Positions 1 to 7,302 of a DNA stretch of 64,000 nucleotides are shown piece by piece; position 1 is the stretch's first letter; the number at the start of each line of letters is the position of its first letter. The stretch is from Anaerolineales bacterium (lineage in GTDB: Bacteria > Chloroflexota > Anaerolineae > Anaerolineales > Villigracilaceae), in assembly GCA_016934715.1 (NCBI GenBank), contig JAFGSI010000056.1, positions 1 through 64,000 on the forward strand, read 5' to 3'. Below the pieces are notes generated by a model. The model saw nothing but the letters and a program-made list of their open reading frames with translations, did not search any database and was not told where the DNA came from. The position numbers and the translations under genes are program-made.

Positions 1-62
1 AGCAACTCCAGGCCGCCTGGAAAGAAGATTATCTTCTCAAGGTCCTCGCAGCTGGAATTTAG
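1..62 (+). CDS. C-terminal end of an unidentified protein (partial)
   Basis: The frame starting at base 3 is open from the window edge and ends at TAG 60-62, giving a 19-residue tail ending LLKVLAAGI. Codons are GC-rich in the third position like the neighbouring genes, so this is probably the true end of an upstream gene. Too little is visible to assign a family. Confidence 0.5.
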   Translation, partial: QLQAAWKEDYLLKVLAAGI

Positions 63-103
63 ATGCGATCACCCTAGGTATGATTTTGGAGAGGACCATT
101 TAA

Positions 104-493
104 GAAGAACCTGCAATCCTGCTCTTCCTTCTGCTGGCCGTCGGGTTCGACCTCTATGCCGGAACCTTGAATGCCGCTGGTTTTGTCCAGCAGACCTGGA
201 CGGTTGGTCAGGCCGAAGGCTTCCGTATCGTTTCTGCGCCGGAGAACAGCAGCGAACGCTGCTTCCATGCTGTCGGGCAATCGCAGTTCGACCTGGACCT
301 GCGCGATCTGTCCCCCGGCGAGCCACTTGGAGACTGGCTGTGCGAACCGCACTGGCAATGGTCGATCGGGGCGGTCGATGTCCCGGATCTGGTTGCACTC
401 CCTGGCTTGATCAACTCCCGCACTCCACTCGTTGGGACCGTAGACCAGTTGCCTTTCATCGACGAGCCCACGCCTTCAGAGTTCCTGCCCTAA
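104..493 (+). other. weak open frame, possible small or decayed gene
   Basis: Bases 63-520 hold no confident gene. The frame from about 104 to the TAA at 491-493 is open and GC-rich at third positions. It begins with a hydrophobic stretch (ILLFLLLAVGF) and continues as an acidic, proline-rich segment of roughly 100 residues. No ATG with a ribosome-binding site starts it; the first usable start is TTG at 167, which would remove the hydrophobic part. A stop lies directly upstream at 101-103. It could be a small secreted protein that lost its start or a gene remnant. No family is recognised. Confidence 0.3.
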
Positions 494-508
494 CCTGGGA
501 TCCTCTGA

Positions 509-514
509 TATACT
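509..514 (+). promoter_or_regulatory. -10 element (TATACT) for the GT4 gene, likely leaderless
   Basis: TATACT lies only 6 bases before the ATG at 521 and no Shine-Dalgarno-like sequence is present. Transcription from this -10 would begin at or very near the start codon, so the mRNA may be leaderless. No good -35 is visible. Confidence 0.4.
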
Positions 515-520
515 TTCTGC

Positions 521-1801
521 ATGTTGCGCGTTGCCATGCTTTCCTACCACACCTGCCCGCTGGCCACGCTGGGCGGCAAGGACACTGGCGGGATGAATGT
601 TTACGTGCGCGACCTGACCACGGCTCTCGGCCGGCTGGGTGTCCACGTAGACGTCTTCACCCGCTCGCAGGACGAACACGTCCCGCATGTGCTGCACGAT
701 CTGGGCTTTGGCAACCGGGTCGTCCATGTGCCCGCCGGTCCTGAATTCCCAATGCCCAAGCGTGAGCTGTCTGAGCACATCCCCGCCTTTGTCGAGGGGA
801 TCAAGACCTTCGCTGCTGAAAAGGGTCTGCAGTATGACCTCATCCACAGCCACTACTGGATGTCGGGCCTGGCGGCCGAAGCCCTCTCGGATACCTGGGG
901 CGGAACCCCGATCCTGCACATGTTCCACACCCTGGGGGAAATGAAGAACCGCGTCGCCCGCTCGGACGAGGAGCGCGAGGGTGCCTACCGCCTGGATGGC
1001 GAACGCCGGGTCTTGCGGCGCGTAGACCGGGTCGTGGCTGCCACGCTGGCTGAGCAGACCCAACTTGAGTGGCTCTACAAGGCTGATCTATCCAAAGTTG
1101 TCATCATCCCCCCTGGAGTTGACACCTGCCATTTTTACCCGATTCCATCCGACGAGGCCAAGGAGTATGTCGGTGCCGATCCACGGCGCTGCCTGCTGCT
1201 CTTCGTCGGACGGATCGAACCGCTCAAGGGCGTCGAGACGCTGATTCGGGCGATGGCCCTGCTGCGGGGGAGAAACGCCTGCCCGCGCCAGTCTGCCAGC
1301 CTGGCGGTCATCGGCGGTGAGCCGAACGCCAGTCCGGAGGTGATGAACGCCGAGATGCGCCGCCTGCAGGAACTGTGCGCCGAAATGGGTATGGATGATG
1401 TGATCCTCTTCCTGGGCAAGCGCGGTCAGGACACCCTGCCGTATTATTACTCGGCTGCCGAGGTGCTGGTCGTCCCGTCGCACTATGAGTCGTTCGGAAT
1501 GGTTGCCCTGGAGGCGATGGCCTGTGGGACGCCGGTGGTCGCCTCGCAGGTTGGCGGATTGGCCTTTCTGGTCCAGGACGGGGTCACCGGCTACACTGTC
1601 CCGGACGGCGATCCGCAGGCGCTTTGTGGACGCTTGATGACCCTGCTGGGCGACGAGGCCCGACGCCGGGAGATGGGGCGCCGGGCGGCCGAGGTGGCGC
1701 GTGAGTACGATTGGGCAAAGATCGCAGAACAGGTCCTGCAGGTGTATGGGGAGTTGGCAGGCGCAGAAATTCGAAGAATTCCATCCCGTCCGCCGCTGTG
1801 A
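521..1801 (+). CDS. GT4-family glycosyltransferase (MshA / sucrose-phosphate-synthase-like)
   Basis: This 426-residue protein has the two Rossmann domains of a GT-B retaining glycosyltransferase. The N-terminal acceptor domain carries the glycine-rich GGKDTGGMNVYV segment typical of the MshA/sucrose synthase branch. The donor domain has LLFVGRIEPLKGVETLI and then ESFGMVALEAMACGTPVV, the E-x7-E nucleotide-sugar binding motif. It probably transfers a hexose from an activated donor to a small or lipid acceptor in the cytoplasm; the exact acceptor cannot be read. The ATG at 521 is chosen because the GT4 fold begins there (RVAMLSYHTCPL), although no ribosome-binding site precedes it. The downstream gene is convergent, so it appears monocistronic. 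Confidence 0.88.
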   Translation: MLRVAMLSYHTCPLATLGGKDTGGMNVYVRDLTTALGRLGVHVDVFTRSQDEHVPHVLHDLGFGNRVVHVPAGPEFPMPKRELSEHIPAFVEGIKTFAAEKGLQYDLIHSHYWMSGLAAEALSDTWGGTPILHMFHTLGEMKNRVARSDEEREGAYRLDGERRVLRRVDRVVAATLAEQTQLEWLYKADLSKVVIIPPGVDTCHFYPIPSDEAKEYVGADPRRCLLLFVGRIEPLKGVETLIRAMALLRGRNACPRQSASLAVIGGEPNASPEVMNAEMRRLQELCAEMGMDDVILFLGKRGQDTLPYYYSAAEVLVVPSHYESFGMVALEAMACGTPVVASQVGGLAFLVQDGVTGYTVPDGDPQALCGRLMTLLGDEARRREMGRRAAEVAREYDWAKIAEQVLQVYGELAGAEIRRIPSRPPL

Positions 1802-1956
1802 TCGATCGCTGGGAATGGGAACGAGACGGAGGCAACGGCCTGGGCACGCGCATCTATCAGCATATCCAGCATCTGTTGCAGGTCGCCTTCGTTTTTGTAG
1901 GAGTAGGAGGCCAGCGCGGGAACGGACGGGGAGTGATGGGAATCTGGGAACGTGGG

Positions 1957-2469
1957 TTATTTTTTGCCGAGGATGTCGATCCAGATTTTGTCGGCCACCT
2001 CCGCGGAGGTCATTCTGGTTGTATCCACCTTGATCCCAATAAATCCTTGTTGGGCAGCCTTTGTTTGGATGCGTTGGAGTTCGACGAATCGGCTCAGTTC
2101 CCAATCGAGGTCGACGCGCTGCCTGTCTCGAATGCGTTTTGCTTGTTCTTCCTGGTCACAGGTTAACCAATACGTATGAATCGATGTATCGAGCGGGCGC
2201 AATCGATCAAGCAAATTTTGCAATGAATTGGGTGTCTCGAAGACATAATTGATCACAAAGTTATGATATCCGTTCTTCTGGTGGAAGCCGACGAGGAGTT
2301 CCAGCGTTCGGTAGAGGTGGTCGATGCGCACATCGTCGTAAATTTCAAATGGATGGACGTTTCCGATATGATCACCGTCGAGATGGACCGCTTTATCGAA
2401 CTTCCAGTGCAATTCCTCGGCTGTACTGGATTTGCCAACGCCCAGGGAACCGTTTATGATGATGATCAT
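1957..2469 (-). CDS. P-loop NTPase / small-molecule kinase-like protein
   Basis: The 170-residue protein starts with a beta strand (MIIIING) and a clear Walker A loop, GSLGVGKSS. It has the size and layout of shikimate kinase or chloramphenicol-phosphotransferase-like kinases: a DGDH acidic motif near residue 33, a later TYWLTCDQEEQAKRIRDR lid-like segment with two Arg, and a C-terminal helix. It probably phosphorylates a small molecule or acts as an AAA-type ATPase; the substrate is unknown. Codon use is visibly more AT-rich than in its neighbours, and the gene stands alone between two gaps, which may mean recent acquisition. No convincing ribosome-binding site is seen. Confidence 0.72.
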   Translation of the reverse strand: MIIIINGSLGVGKSSTAEELHWKFDKAVHLDGDHIGNVHPFEIYDDVRIDHLYRTLELLVGFHQKNGYHNFVINYVFETPNSLQNLLDRLRPLDTSIHTYWLTCDQEEQAKRIRDRQRVDLDWELSRFVELQRIQTKAAQQGFIGIKVDTTRMTSAEVADKIWIDILGKK

Positions 2470-2494
2470 TGCAGGGGCTCTTTGTGCAGGAATT

Positions 2495-2683
2495 TCATGG
2501 GGGAAAAACAGCCAGACGGAGGGGTTCTACGGTGGAACTGGTAAGGCCTGCGTGCAGAGCATGCACTCTGGCGCGGGGCATTCTCGCTGCGGCGCGAGCC
2601 GCTGTCCGTAAGCTGGTGTTGGACGCAGGATCGAGAAGGTGATCTTTGAATTGCTGATGGAGATCCTTTTCGATGTTCTCCAT
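2495..2683 (-). other. possible small ORF in the 2470-2764 gap
   Basis: The gap between the P-loop gene and the NYN gene contains a 62-codon minus-strand frame. Its first 25 residues (MENIEKDLHQQFKDHLL...) look protein-like, but the second half is Arg/Ala-rich low-complexity sequence typical of non-coding frames. A purine-rich GAAGGGAGG lies about 20 bases before the ATG, too far for a normal ribosome-binding site. It may be the start of a broken gene. No family is recognised. Confidence 0.2.
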
Positions 2684-2764
2684 CGCGTGATCCCGCCGTT
2701 CTACCTCCCTTCTGCAACACGATCGCCGCCCGAACCCCCGGTTGGAGGTCCAGGCAGCGGTGGT

Positions 2765-3529
2765 TTATTCCTTTATTTTTACATAAAACAGGGTCGAGCC
2801 GTCGATCTCCTGGGTGCGCATCTGGAAGTAGTCTTTGTAGCTGGCCATCAGGCGGGAGAGTTGGCGGTGACCGTAGGTCCGTGGGTCGAAGCCAGGATCG
2901 AGCTGGGCCAGGGCGTTGCCCATCAGGTCAAGGCGGGCCCAGCCGTCCTCCTGGACGGCCATCTCGTGGGCCTGGCGCAGGATGGTGATCGACTCTGGTT
3001 CCTGCTCCTGTTCGGTCTCTGTCTTCTTGCTGGTCGACTTGCGTTGCGTGCGGACCCGGCTGGCTTTCTTCTCGGCGTCCAGATTCTCTGTGTAGACGAA
3101 CACGTCGCAGGCGTTGACAAACGGCTTGGGGGTCTTCTTGGCCCCGATGCCCATCACGTACACGCCGGTTTCGCGAATGCGGGTTGCCAGGCGGGTGTAG
3201 TCGCTATCTGACGAGACCAGGCAGAAGCCGTCAACCACGCCCGAGTGGAGCAGGTCCATGGCATCGATGATCATCGCGCTGTCGGTGGCATTCTTGCCGA
3301 TCGTGTAGCGGAACTGCTGGATCGGCTGGACGGCGTGGAAGTTGAGCACGTCCTTCCAGGAGTTCATGCTGGATGTGGTCCAGTCGCCGTAGATGCGCCG
3401 GACGGTCACCAGGCCGTACTTGCCGGCTTCGACCAGCATTTGCGGCAGCAGGCTGGATTGGGCGTTGTCGCCGTCGATCAGGATGGCGATCTTGCGACGC
3501 AATAATGTAGGATGTTGTTCATCAGGCAT
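2765..3529 (-). CDS. NYN-domain protein with C-terminal LOTUS/OST-HTH-like region
   Basis: The 254-residue protein opens with IAILIDGDNAQ, the first aspartate motif of NYN (PIN-fold) domains. It continues with RRIYGDW, the NATDSAMIIDAMDLL acidic motif and FCLVSSDSDYTRLATRIRE, so the acidic metal-binding residues of this nuclease-like fold are in place. A Lys/Thr/Glu-rich linker (about 165-185) leads to a C-terminal winged-helix segment with YGHRQLSRLM, typical of the LOTUS/OST-HTH domain found with NYN in many bacteria. RNA binding or cleavage is the family expectation. The ATG at 3529 is chosen because GAAAAGAGAAAG lies just upstream and conserved sequence starts there. It lies 76 bases downstream of the MFS gene on the same strand but has its own -10. 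Confidence 0.85.
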   Translation of the reverse strand: MPDEQHPTLLRRKIAILIDGDNAQSSLLPQMLVEAGKYGLVTVRRIYGDWTTSSMNSWKDVLNFHAVQPIQQFRYTIGKNATDSAMIIDAMDLLHSGVVDGFCLVSSDSDYTRLATRIRETGVYVMGIGAKKTPKPFVNACDVFVYTENLDAEKKASRVRTQRKSTSKKTETEQEQEPESITILRQAHEMAVQEDGWARLDLMGNALAQLDPGFDPRTYGHRQLSRLMASYKDYFQMRTQEIDGSTLFYVKIKE

Positions 3530-3549
3530 GGCTTTCTCTTTTCTGCTTT

Positions 3550-3581
3550 GCCCCTCAAAGGGGCAGTTTTGGTTGATTATA
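3550..3581 (-). promoter_or_regulatory. -10 element and leader hairpin for the NYN gene
   Basis: On the minus strand TATAAT lies at 3581-3576, followed by a perfect 6-bp hairpin, GCCCCT-TTG-AGGGGC (3564-3550), within the predicted 5' leader and about 20 bases before the start codon. A good -35 is not visible. The hairpin lacks a T tract, so it is more likely a leader structure than a terminator. Confidence 0.4.
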
Positions 3582-3605
3582 ACGTGTTTCTTGGCCTGGA
3601 GACGG

Positions 3606-4967
3606 TCAGCGTTCCTTGATCGCTGCCACAACGATTCCCAGAACGGCTACTCCTGCAGCGGTCAGGAGGCCCAGGCTGATTCCACGGAACAGGCCTGCCT
3701 CCACCCCGGAAGCCAGGTGGGTGGTGAAGATCGCCCCGGCCAGGCCGACGCCCAGCACCATCCCGACATTGCGTGCCAGGGCCAAGATGCCCGCAGCGAT
3801 CCCCTGGCGGTGTTTGGGAGCCGAGCCCATCAGCGCCGAGTTGTTGGGCGAAATGAAGATCCCCGTCCCCAGGCCGCAGACAGCCAGCCCGAGGATGACC
3901 ATCCAGAGCGGGCTCTCGGGCCCGAGCTGCGCGAGCAGAACGAGGCCGGTGCTCAGCAGGGCCATGCCAAGCATGCCCGGGATCCGGGAACCGATGCGGT
4001 CGGAGAGCGCCCCACTGATCGGGGCGGCGATGGCCATCACCACCGGCTGGGCGGTCAGTAGCAGGCCGGCCTGGGCCGGGTTGAGTTCGCGTCCCTGAAT
4101 CAAGTAAAAGGGCATCAAGAAGACCAGGCTGTAGAGACAGATGTAATTGAGCACAGCATTGGCGGTCGAGGCGTTGAACAAAGGATGGCGGAACAGGTCC
4201 AGGTCGAGCATCGGGGCGGAGGTTCGCCGCTCGATGTGGATGAAGACCGCAGTCAGCACCAGGGATCCGCCGATCAATCCCAGCACTGGCCAGGAGGTCC
4301 AGCCCCATTCAGCGCCCTTGTTCAGACCGAGCAGCAGGGCTACCAGCCCGGTCAGGAAGGCCAGCGCGCCGGGAATGTCGAATTTCCGGCTTGCCTCGGC
4401 AGGGATGTCTTTGGGGATGAAGGCCAGGCTGAGGGCCAGGGCCAGGATTCCGACCGGGATGTTGATATAGAAGACCATCCGCCAGGAGAATTGGTGGGCC
4501 AGCCAACCGCCCAGCGAAGGGCCGGTGGTCAGGCCCAGGTAAGTCATCATTGCTGAAAGGCCCAGCGCCCTGCCACGCTGTGCAGCCGGGAAGTTGCCGG
4601 TCAGGATGGCGGGGCCGTTGGCGGCCAGTACGGCACCGCCGATCGCTTGCAGGCCGCGGAAGAGGACCAGCGCGCCGGGGGAGGAGGAGAGGCCGCACAG
4701 GGCTGAACTGACCACGAACAGGCCGAAGCCCCAGACGTAGACCGCCCTGTGGCCGCGCAGGTCGCCCAGGCGGCCGAAGGTCAGCAACAGCCCGCTGATC
4801 GCCAGCAGGTAGATCGTCACCACCCACTCAACGGTGGCCACAGTGCTATTAAATGCCGCTCTCACAACAGGCAGGATCGCGTTGATGACGCTGGCGTCCA
4901 GGGCGGTCATGAAGGTCCCGACCCCGACGGCCAGCAGGACCCACCACTTGTGCTCGATGGTTTTCAA
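3606..4967 (-). CDS. MFS drug/proton antiporter, DHA2 (EmrB/QacA) family
   Basis: The 453-residue protein is hydrophobic with about 14 predicted membrane spans. It carries the MFS motif A variant GRLGDLRGHRAVY after helix 2 and the motif C region GPSLGGWLAHQFSWRMVFYINIP in the middle, as in EmrB/QacA exporters. It should export hydrophobic compounds in exchange for protons at the cytoplasmic membrane. The start is a TTG at 4967, supported by GAGGAG 8-11 bases upstream and by the MKTIEHKWW opening. A well-spaced promoter lies upstream (4999-5027). No local regulator of the TetR or MarR type is adjacent; the next gene is a divergent response regulator. Confidence 0.88.
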   Translation of the reverse strand: MKTIEHKWWVLLAVGVGTFMTALDASVINAILPVVRAAFNSTVATVEWVVTIYLLAISGLLLTFGRLGDLRGHRAVYVWGFGLFVVSSALCGLSSSPGALVLFRGLQAIGGAVLAANGPAILTGNFPAAQRGRALGLSAMMTYLGLTTGPSLGGWLAHQFSWRMVFYINIPVGILALALSLAFIPKDIPAEASRKFDIPGALAFLTGLVALLLGLNKGAEWGWTSWPVLGLIGGSLVLTAVFIHIERRTSAPMLDLDLFRHPLFNASTANAVLNYICLYSLVFLMPFYLIQGRELNPAQAGLLLTAQPVVMAIAAPISGALSDRIGSRIPGMLGMALLSTGLVLLAQLGPESPLWMVILGLAVCGLGTGIFISPNNSALMGSAPKHRQGIAAGILALARNVGMVLGVGLAGAIFTTHLASGVEAGLFRGISLGLLTAAGVAVLGIVVAAIKER

Positions 4968-4998
4968 AGTTTGTGCTCCTCGGGGGAAAGATCATGCA

Positions 4999-5027
4999 AA
5001 TATACTCGTACCCTCATGAGGCGTCAA
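4999..5027 (-). promoter_or_regulatory. sigma70-type promoter of the MFS gene
   Basis: On the minus strand a TTGACG -35 (5027-5022) and a TATATT -10 (5004-4999) are separated by 17 bases. The start codon follows 31 bases after the -10. The 4968-5247 gap between divergent genes holds this promoter and that of the response regulator; no gene is seen in it. Confidence 0.6.
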
Positions 5028-5200
5028 GCGGTGAATCCCCCGGGCACAATCGAGGTCGGTCCTCGAGCCGACCCAGGGATAATCCTCATTCGGACGCCGA
5101 TACGCACAGAAATAGGGAATCTGTTCGAACAACAAACTCTCTTCCTCCGGGCCCCGGTGCTCGTCCGTCTCCTGTCCGGTGGCCAGTTCTTTACCAAACC

Positions 5201-5231
5201 TTCACAAATCAGGTCCCGATTTTGTTACAAT
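5201..5231 (+). promoter_or_regulatory. putative promoter of the two-component operon
   Basis: TTCACA (5201-5206) and TACAAT (5226-5231) are separated by 19 bases, longer than ideal, upstream of the response regulator start at 5248. GGAG lies about 8 bases before that ATG. Confidence 0.35.
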
Positions 5232-5247
5232 GAGCCTGGAGATTGTT

Positions 5248-5934
5248 ATGCCGAATGCAAAGATCCTCGTCGTGGACGACGAACCCTCGATCCTGAACCT
5301 GGTTACCTCGTACCTCAAGGCCGATGGCCATGAGATATACACTGCATCTGATGGCAATGCAGCCCTCAAAGCCTACCGTGCCTATCGACCGGACCTGGTG
5401 GTGCTCGATGTCATGCTGCCAGGCATGGATGGGCTGGAAGTGCTGACCGCGCTGCGGCGCGAGTCCGAGGTCTACGTCATCCTGCTGACTGCCCGGACCG
5501 AGGAGGTCGACAAGCTCGTTGGCCTCTCGGTGGGAGCCGACGATTACGTCACCAAGCCGTTCAGCCCGCGCGAGCTGGCGGCGCGCGTCAAGGCCGCCAT
5601 GCGCCGCATCCGGGCCGGGCCGATCGCCGAATCCCAAGCGCGGGTGCTGGCCTTCCGGCGGGTGCGGATTGACCTTGCCGCCCGCACGGTCATGGTCGAA
5701 GAGCAGCCGGTCGCATTGACCGCGATTGAGTTCGACTTGCTGGCCGCACTGGCGGAGAACCGCGGCCGGGTCCTGACTCGTGAGCAACTGCTCGAAAAGG
5801 TCTGGGGCTACGATTACTTCGGCGATACGCGTGTGGTCGATGTTCATCTCGGCCACGTGCGCCGTAAGCTCGGCGTCGAGGTGATCGCCACAGTGCGTGG
5901 GGTGGGATATCGTTTCGAGGATGAACACTCATGA
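5248..5934 (+). CDS. OmpR/PhoB-family response regulator
   Basis: The 228-residue protein has a receiver domain (residues about 4-118) with the acidic pair D10-D11, phospho-acceptor D54 (VVLDVMLPG), Thr in LLTART and Lys in VTKPFSP. It is followed by a winged-helix DNA-binding domain ending DVHLGHVRRKLG...VRGVGYRF. It is a transcription factor activated by the downstream kinase. Two earlier in-frame ATG codons exist, but the ATG at 5248 has GGAG at the right distance and starts the conserved fold. Its end overlaps the kinase start (ATGA), so the two are translationally coupled. Confidence 0.93.
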   Translation: MPNAKILVVDDEPSILNLVTSYLKADGHEIYTASDGNAALKAYRAYRPDLVVLDVMLPGMDGLEVLTALRRESEVYVILLTARTEEVDKLVGLSVGADDYVTKPFSPRELAARVKAAMRRIRAGPIAESQARVLAFRRVRIDLAARTVMVEEQPVALTAIEFDLLAALAENRGRVLTREQLLEKVWGYDYFGDTRVVDVHLGHVRRKLGVEVIATVRGVGYRFEDEHS

Positions 5935-7076
5935 AGAGCATCAACCGTTTGAGCGTACGTCTGTTCCTGTCCAGTCTGGCAGTCATCCTGATCGGATTCT
6001 GCGTTCTTGTGCTGGCGATCCAGCTGTCGCTGCCGCTGACCTACGGGCGGCACCTGGGACTAATGGAGCAGATGATGAGCGGCGAGGCCCCGATGGGCAT
6101 GATGGGTCAGGGGGATGGCCGCCTGGGTTCCGGCCGGGCGGTGGAGCTCTACGATGGCTTTCGGGCGGGTGTCAACGAAGCCCTGGTCTATGCCGTGTTG
6201 ATCTCGGCTGCAGCCGCGATTCTGCTCAGCCTGCTGATCGGAAGCCGGCTGGTGGCCCCGATCCGGGCCATGACCCGGGCCAGCCAGCGTATCAGCGACG
6301 GTCATTACGCCGAGCGGGTCCCGGTGGCGGGCGGGGATGAGCTTGCCCTGTTGGCCCGGAGCTTCAACCGCATGGCGGCCCGCCTGGAGCAAATTGAGGC
6401 CATGCGTCGCCAGTTGATCGGCGACGTTGCCCATGAGCTGCGCACGCCGCTGACGGCGATTAAAGGATCCATGGAAGGGCTGGAGGATGGCATTATCCCT
6501 GCCGAACCGGCGACCTTTCGCCAGATCAGCCAGGAGGCCGAGCGTCTGAGCCGACTGGTTGACGACTTGCAGGAGCTCAGCCGGGTCGAGTCAGGAGCCT
6601 ACTCACTGGACCGGAAGCCGGTCCGCGTGGTCGATCTTGTCGGGACAGCTGTCAGTCGCATCGCCCGCCAGTACGAGGGGAAAGGCGTCACCCTGACCGC
6701 TGACCTGCCAACGGAGCTGCCAGCCGTGATGGTCGATGAAGACCGCATCGGGCAGGTGCTGCTCAACCTGCTGGCGAATGCCCTCCAGCACACGCCCTCT
6801 GGAGGCCAGGTGGTGATCTCCGCCTGTGCCGGGGAAAAGGATGTGGTCGTCTCTGTGTCCGATACCGGGGTGGGGATTGCGGTGGAGCATCTTGAGCATA
6901 TCTTCGACCGGTTCTACCGGGTCGACAAGTCCCGCTCGCGCGCCACCGGCGGCGGGTCGGGGATCGGTTTAACGATCGCCCGGCACCTGGTCGAGGCCCA
7001 CGGCGGAACGATCACCGTCGCGAGTGAAGGTGAAAATCGAGGCAGTCGCTTCGCGGTCAGTTTGCACCGGGGATAG
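5931..7076 (+). CDS. membrane sensor histidine kinase
   Basis: The 381-residue kinase has a first transmembrane helix at about residues 10-35, a short extracytoplasmic loop rich in Met and Gly (EQMMSGEAPMGMMGQ), and a second helix at about 83-103. HAMP follows, then HisKA with phospho-acceptor His168 (DVAHELRTPLTAIKG), then HATPase_c with N (LLANALQH), G1 (DTGVG) and G2 (GGGSGIGL) boxes. The Met-rich loop recalls metal-sensing kinases, but that link is only a guess. It overlaps the response regulator by 4 bases and is its obvious partner. Confidence 0.93.
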   Translation: MKSINRLSVRLFLSSLAVILIGFCVLVLAIQLSLPLTYGRHLGLMEQMMSGEAPMGMMGQGDGRLGSGRAVELYDGFRAGVNEALVYAVLISAAAAILLSLLIGSRLVAPIRAMTRASQRISDGHYAERVPVAGGDELALLARSFNRMAARLEQIEAMRRQLIGDVAHELRTPLTAIKGSMEGLEDGIIPAEPATFRQISQEAERLSRLVDDLQELSRVESGAYSLDRKPVRVVDLVGTAVSRIARQYEGKGVTLTADLPTELPAVMVDEDRIGQVLLNLLANALQHTPSGGQVVISACAGEKDVVVSVSDTGVGIAVEHLEHIFDRFYRVDKSRSRATGGGSGIGLTIARHLVEAHGGTITVASEGENRGSRFAVSLHRG

Positions 7077-7142
7077 TAACAAATCCATTGTAATTCGGGT
7101 TTTGCACTTGTAAAACCCAGGGGAGTATGCGAAAATAAGGTT

Positions 7143-7187
7143 GCCTGCTGTTGGGTGCCCCCCTCACCCAGCAACAGGCTCTCTCTA
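7143..7187 (+). terminator. terminator after the two-component operon
   Basis: Inverted repeat 7143-7157 / 7165-7179 forms a 15-bp stem with one mismatch and one wobble around a short C-rich loop, followed by TCTCTCTATT. It lies between the kinase stop at 7076 and the next gene. Confidence 0.6.
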
Positions 7188-7302
7188 TTGCTCGATGGCT
7201 TCTGATATGGGGCGGTAATATATTTCGAGGCGTCTCCTTGTTATACTTTAGACAAAATGCGAATGGAGATGGCGACCTCAAGCGATCGCAGGCTGAAAAA
7301 CA

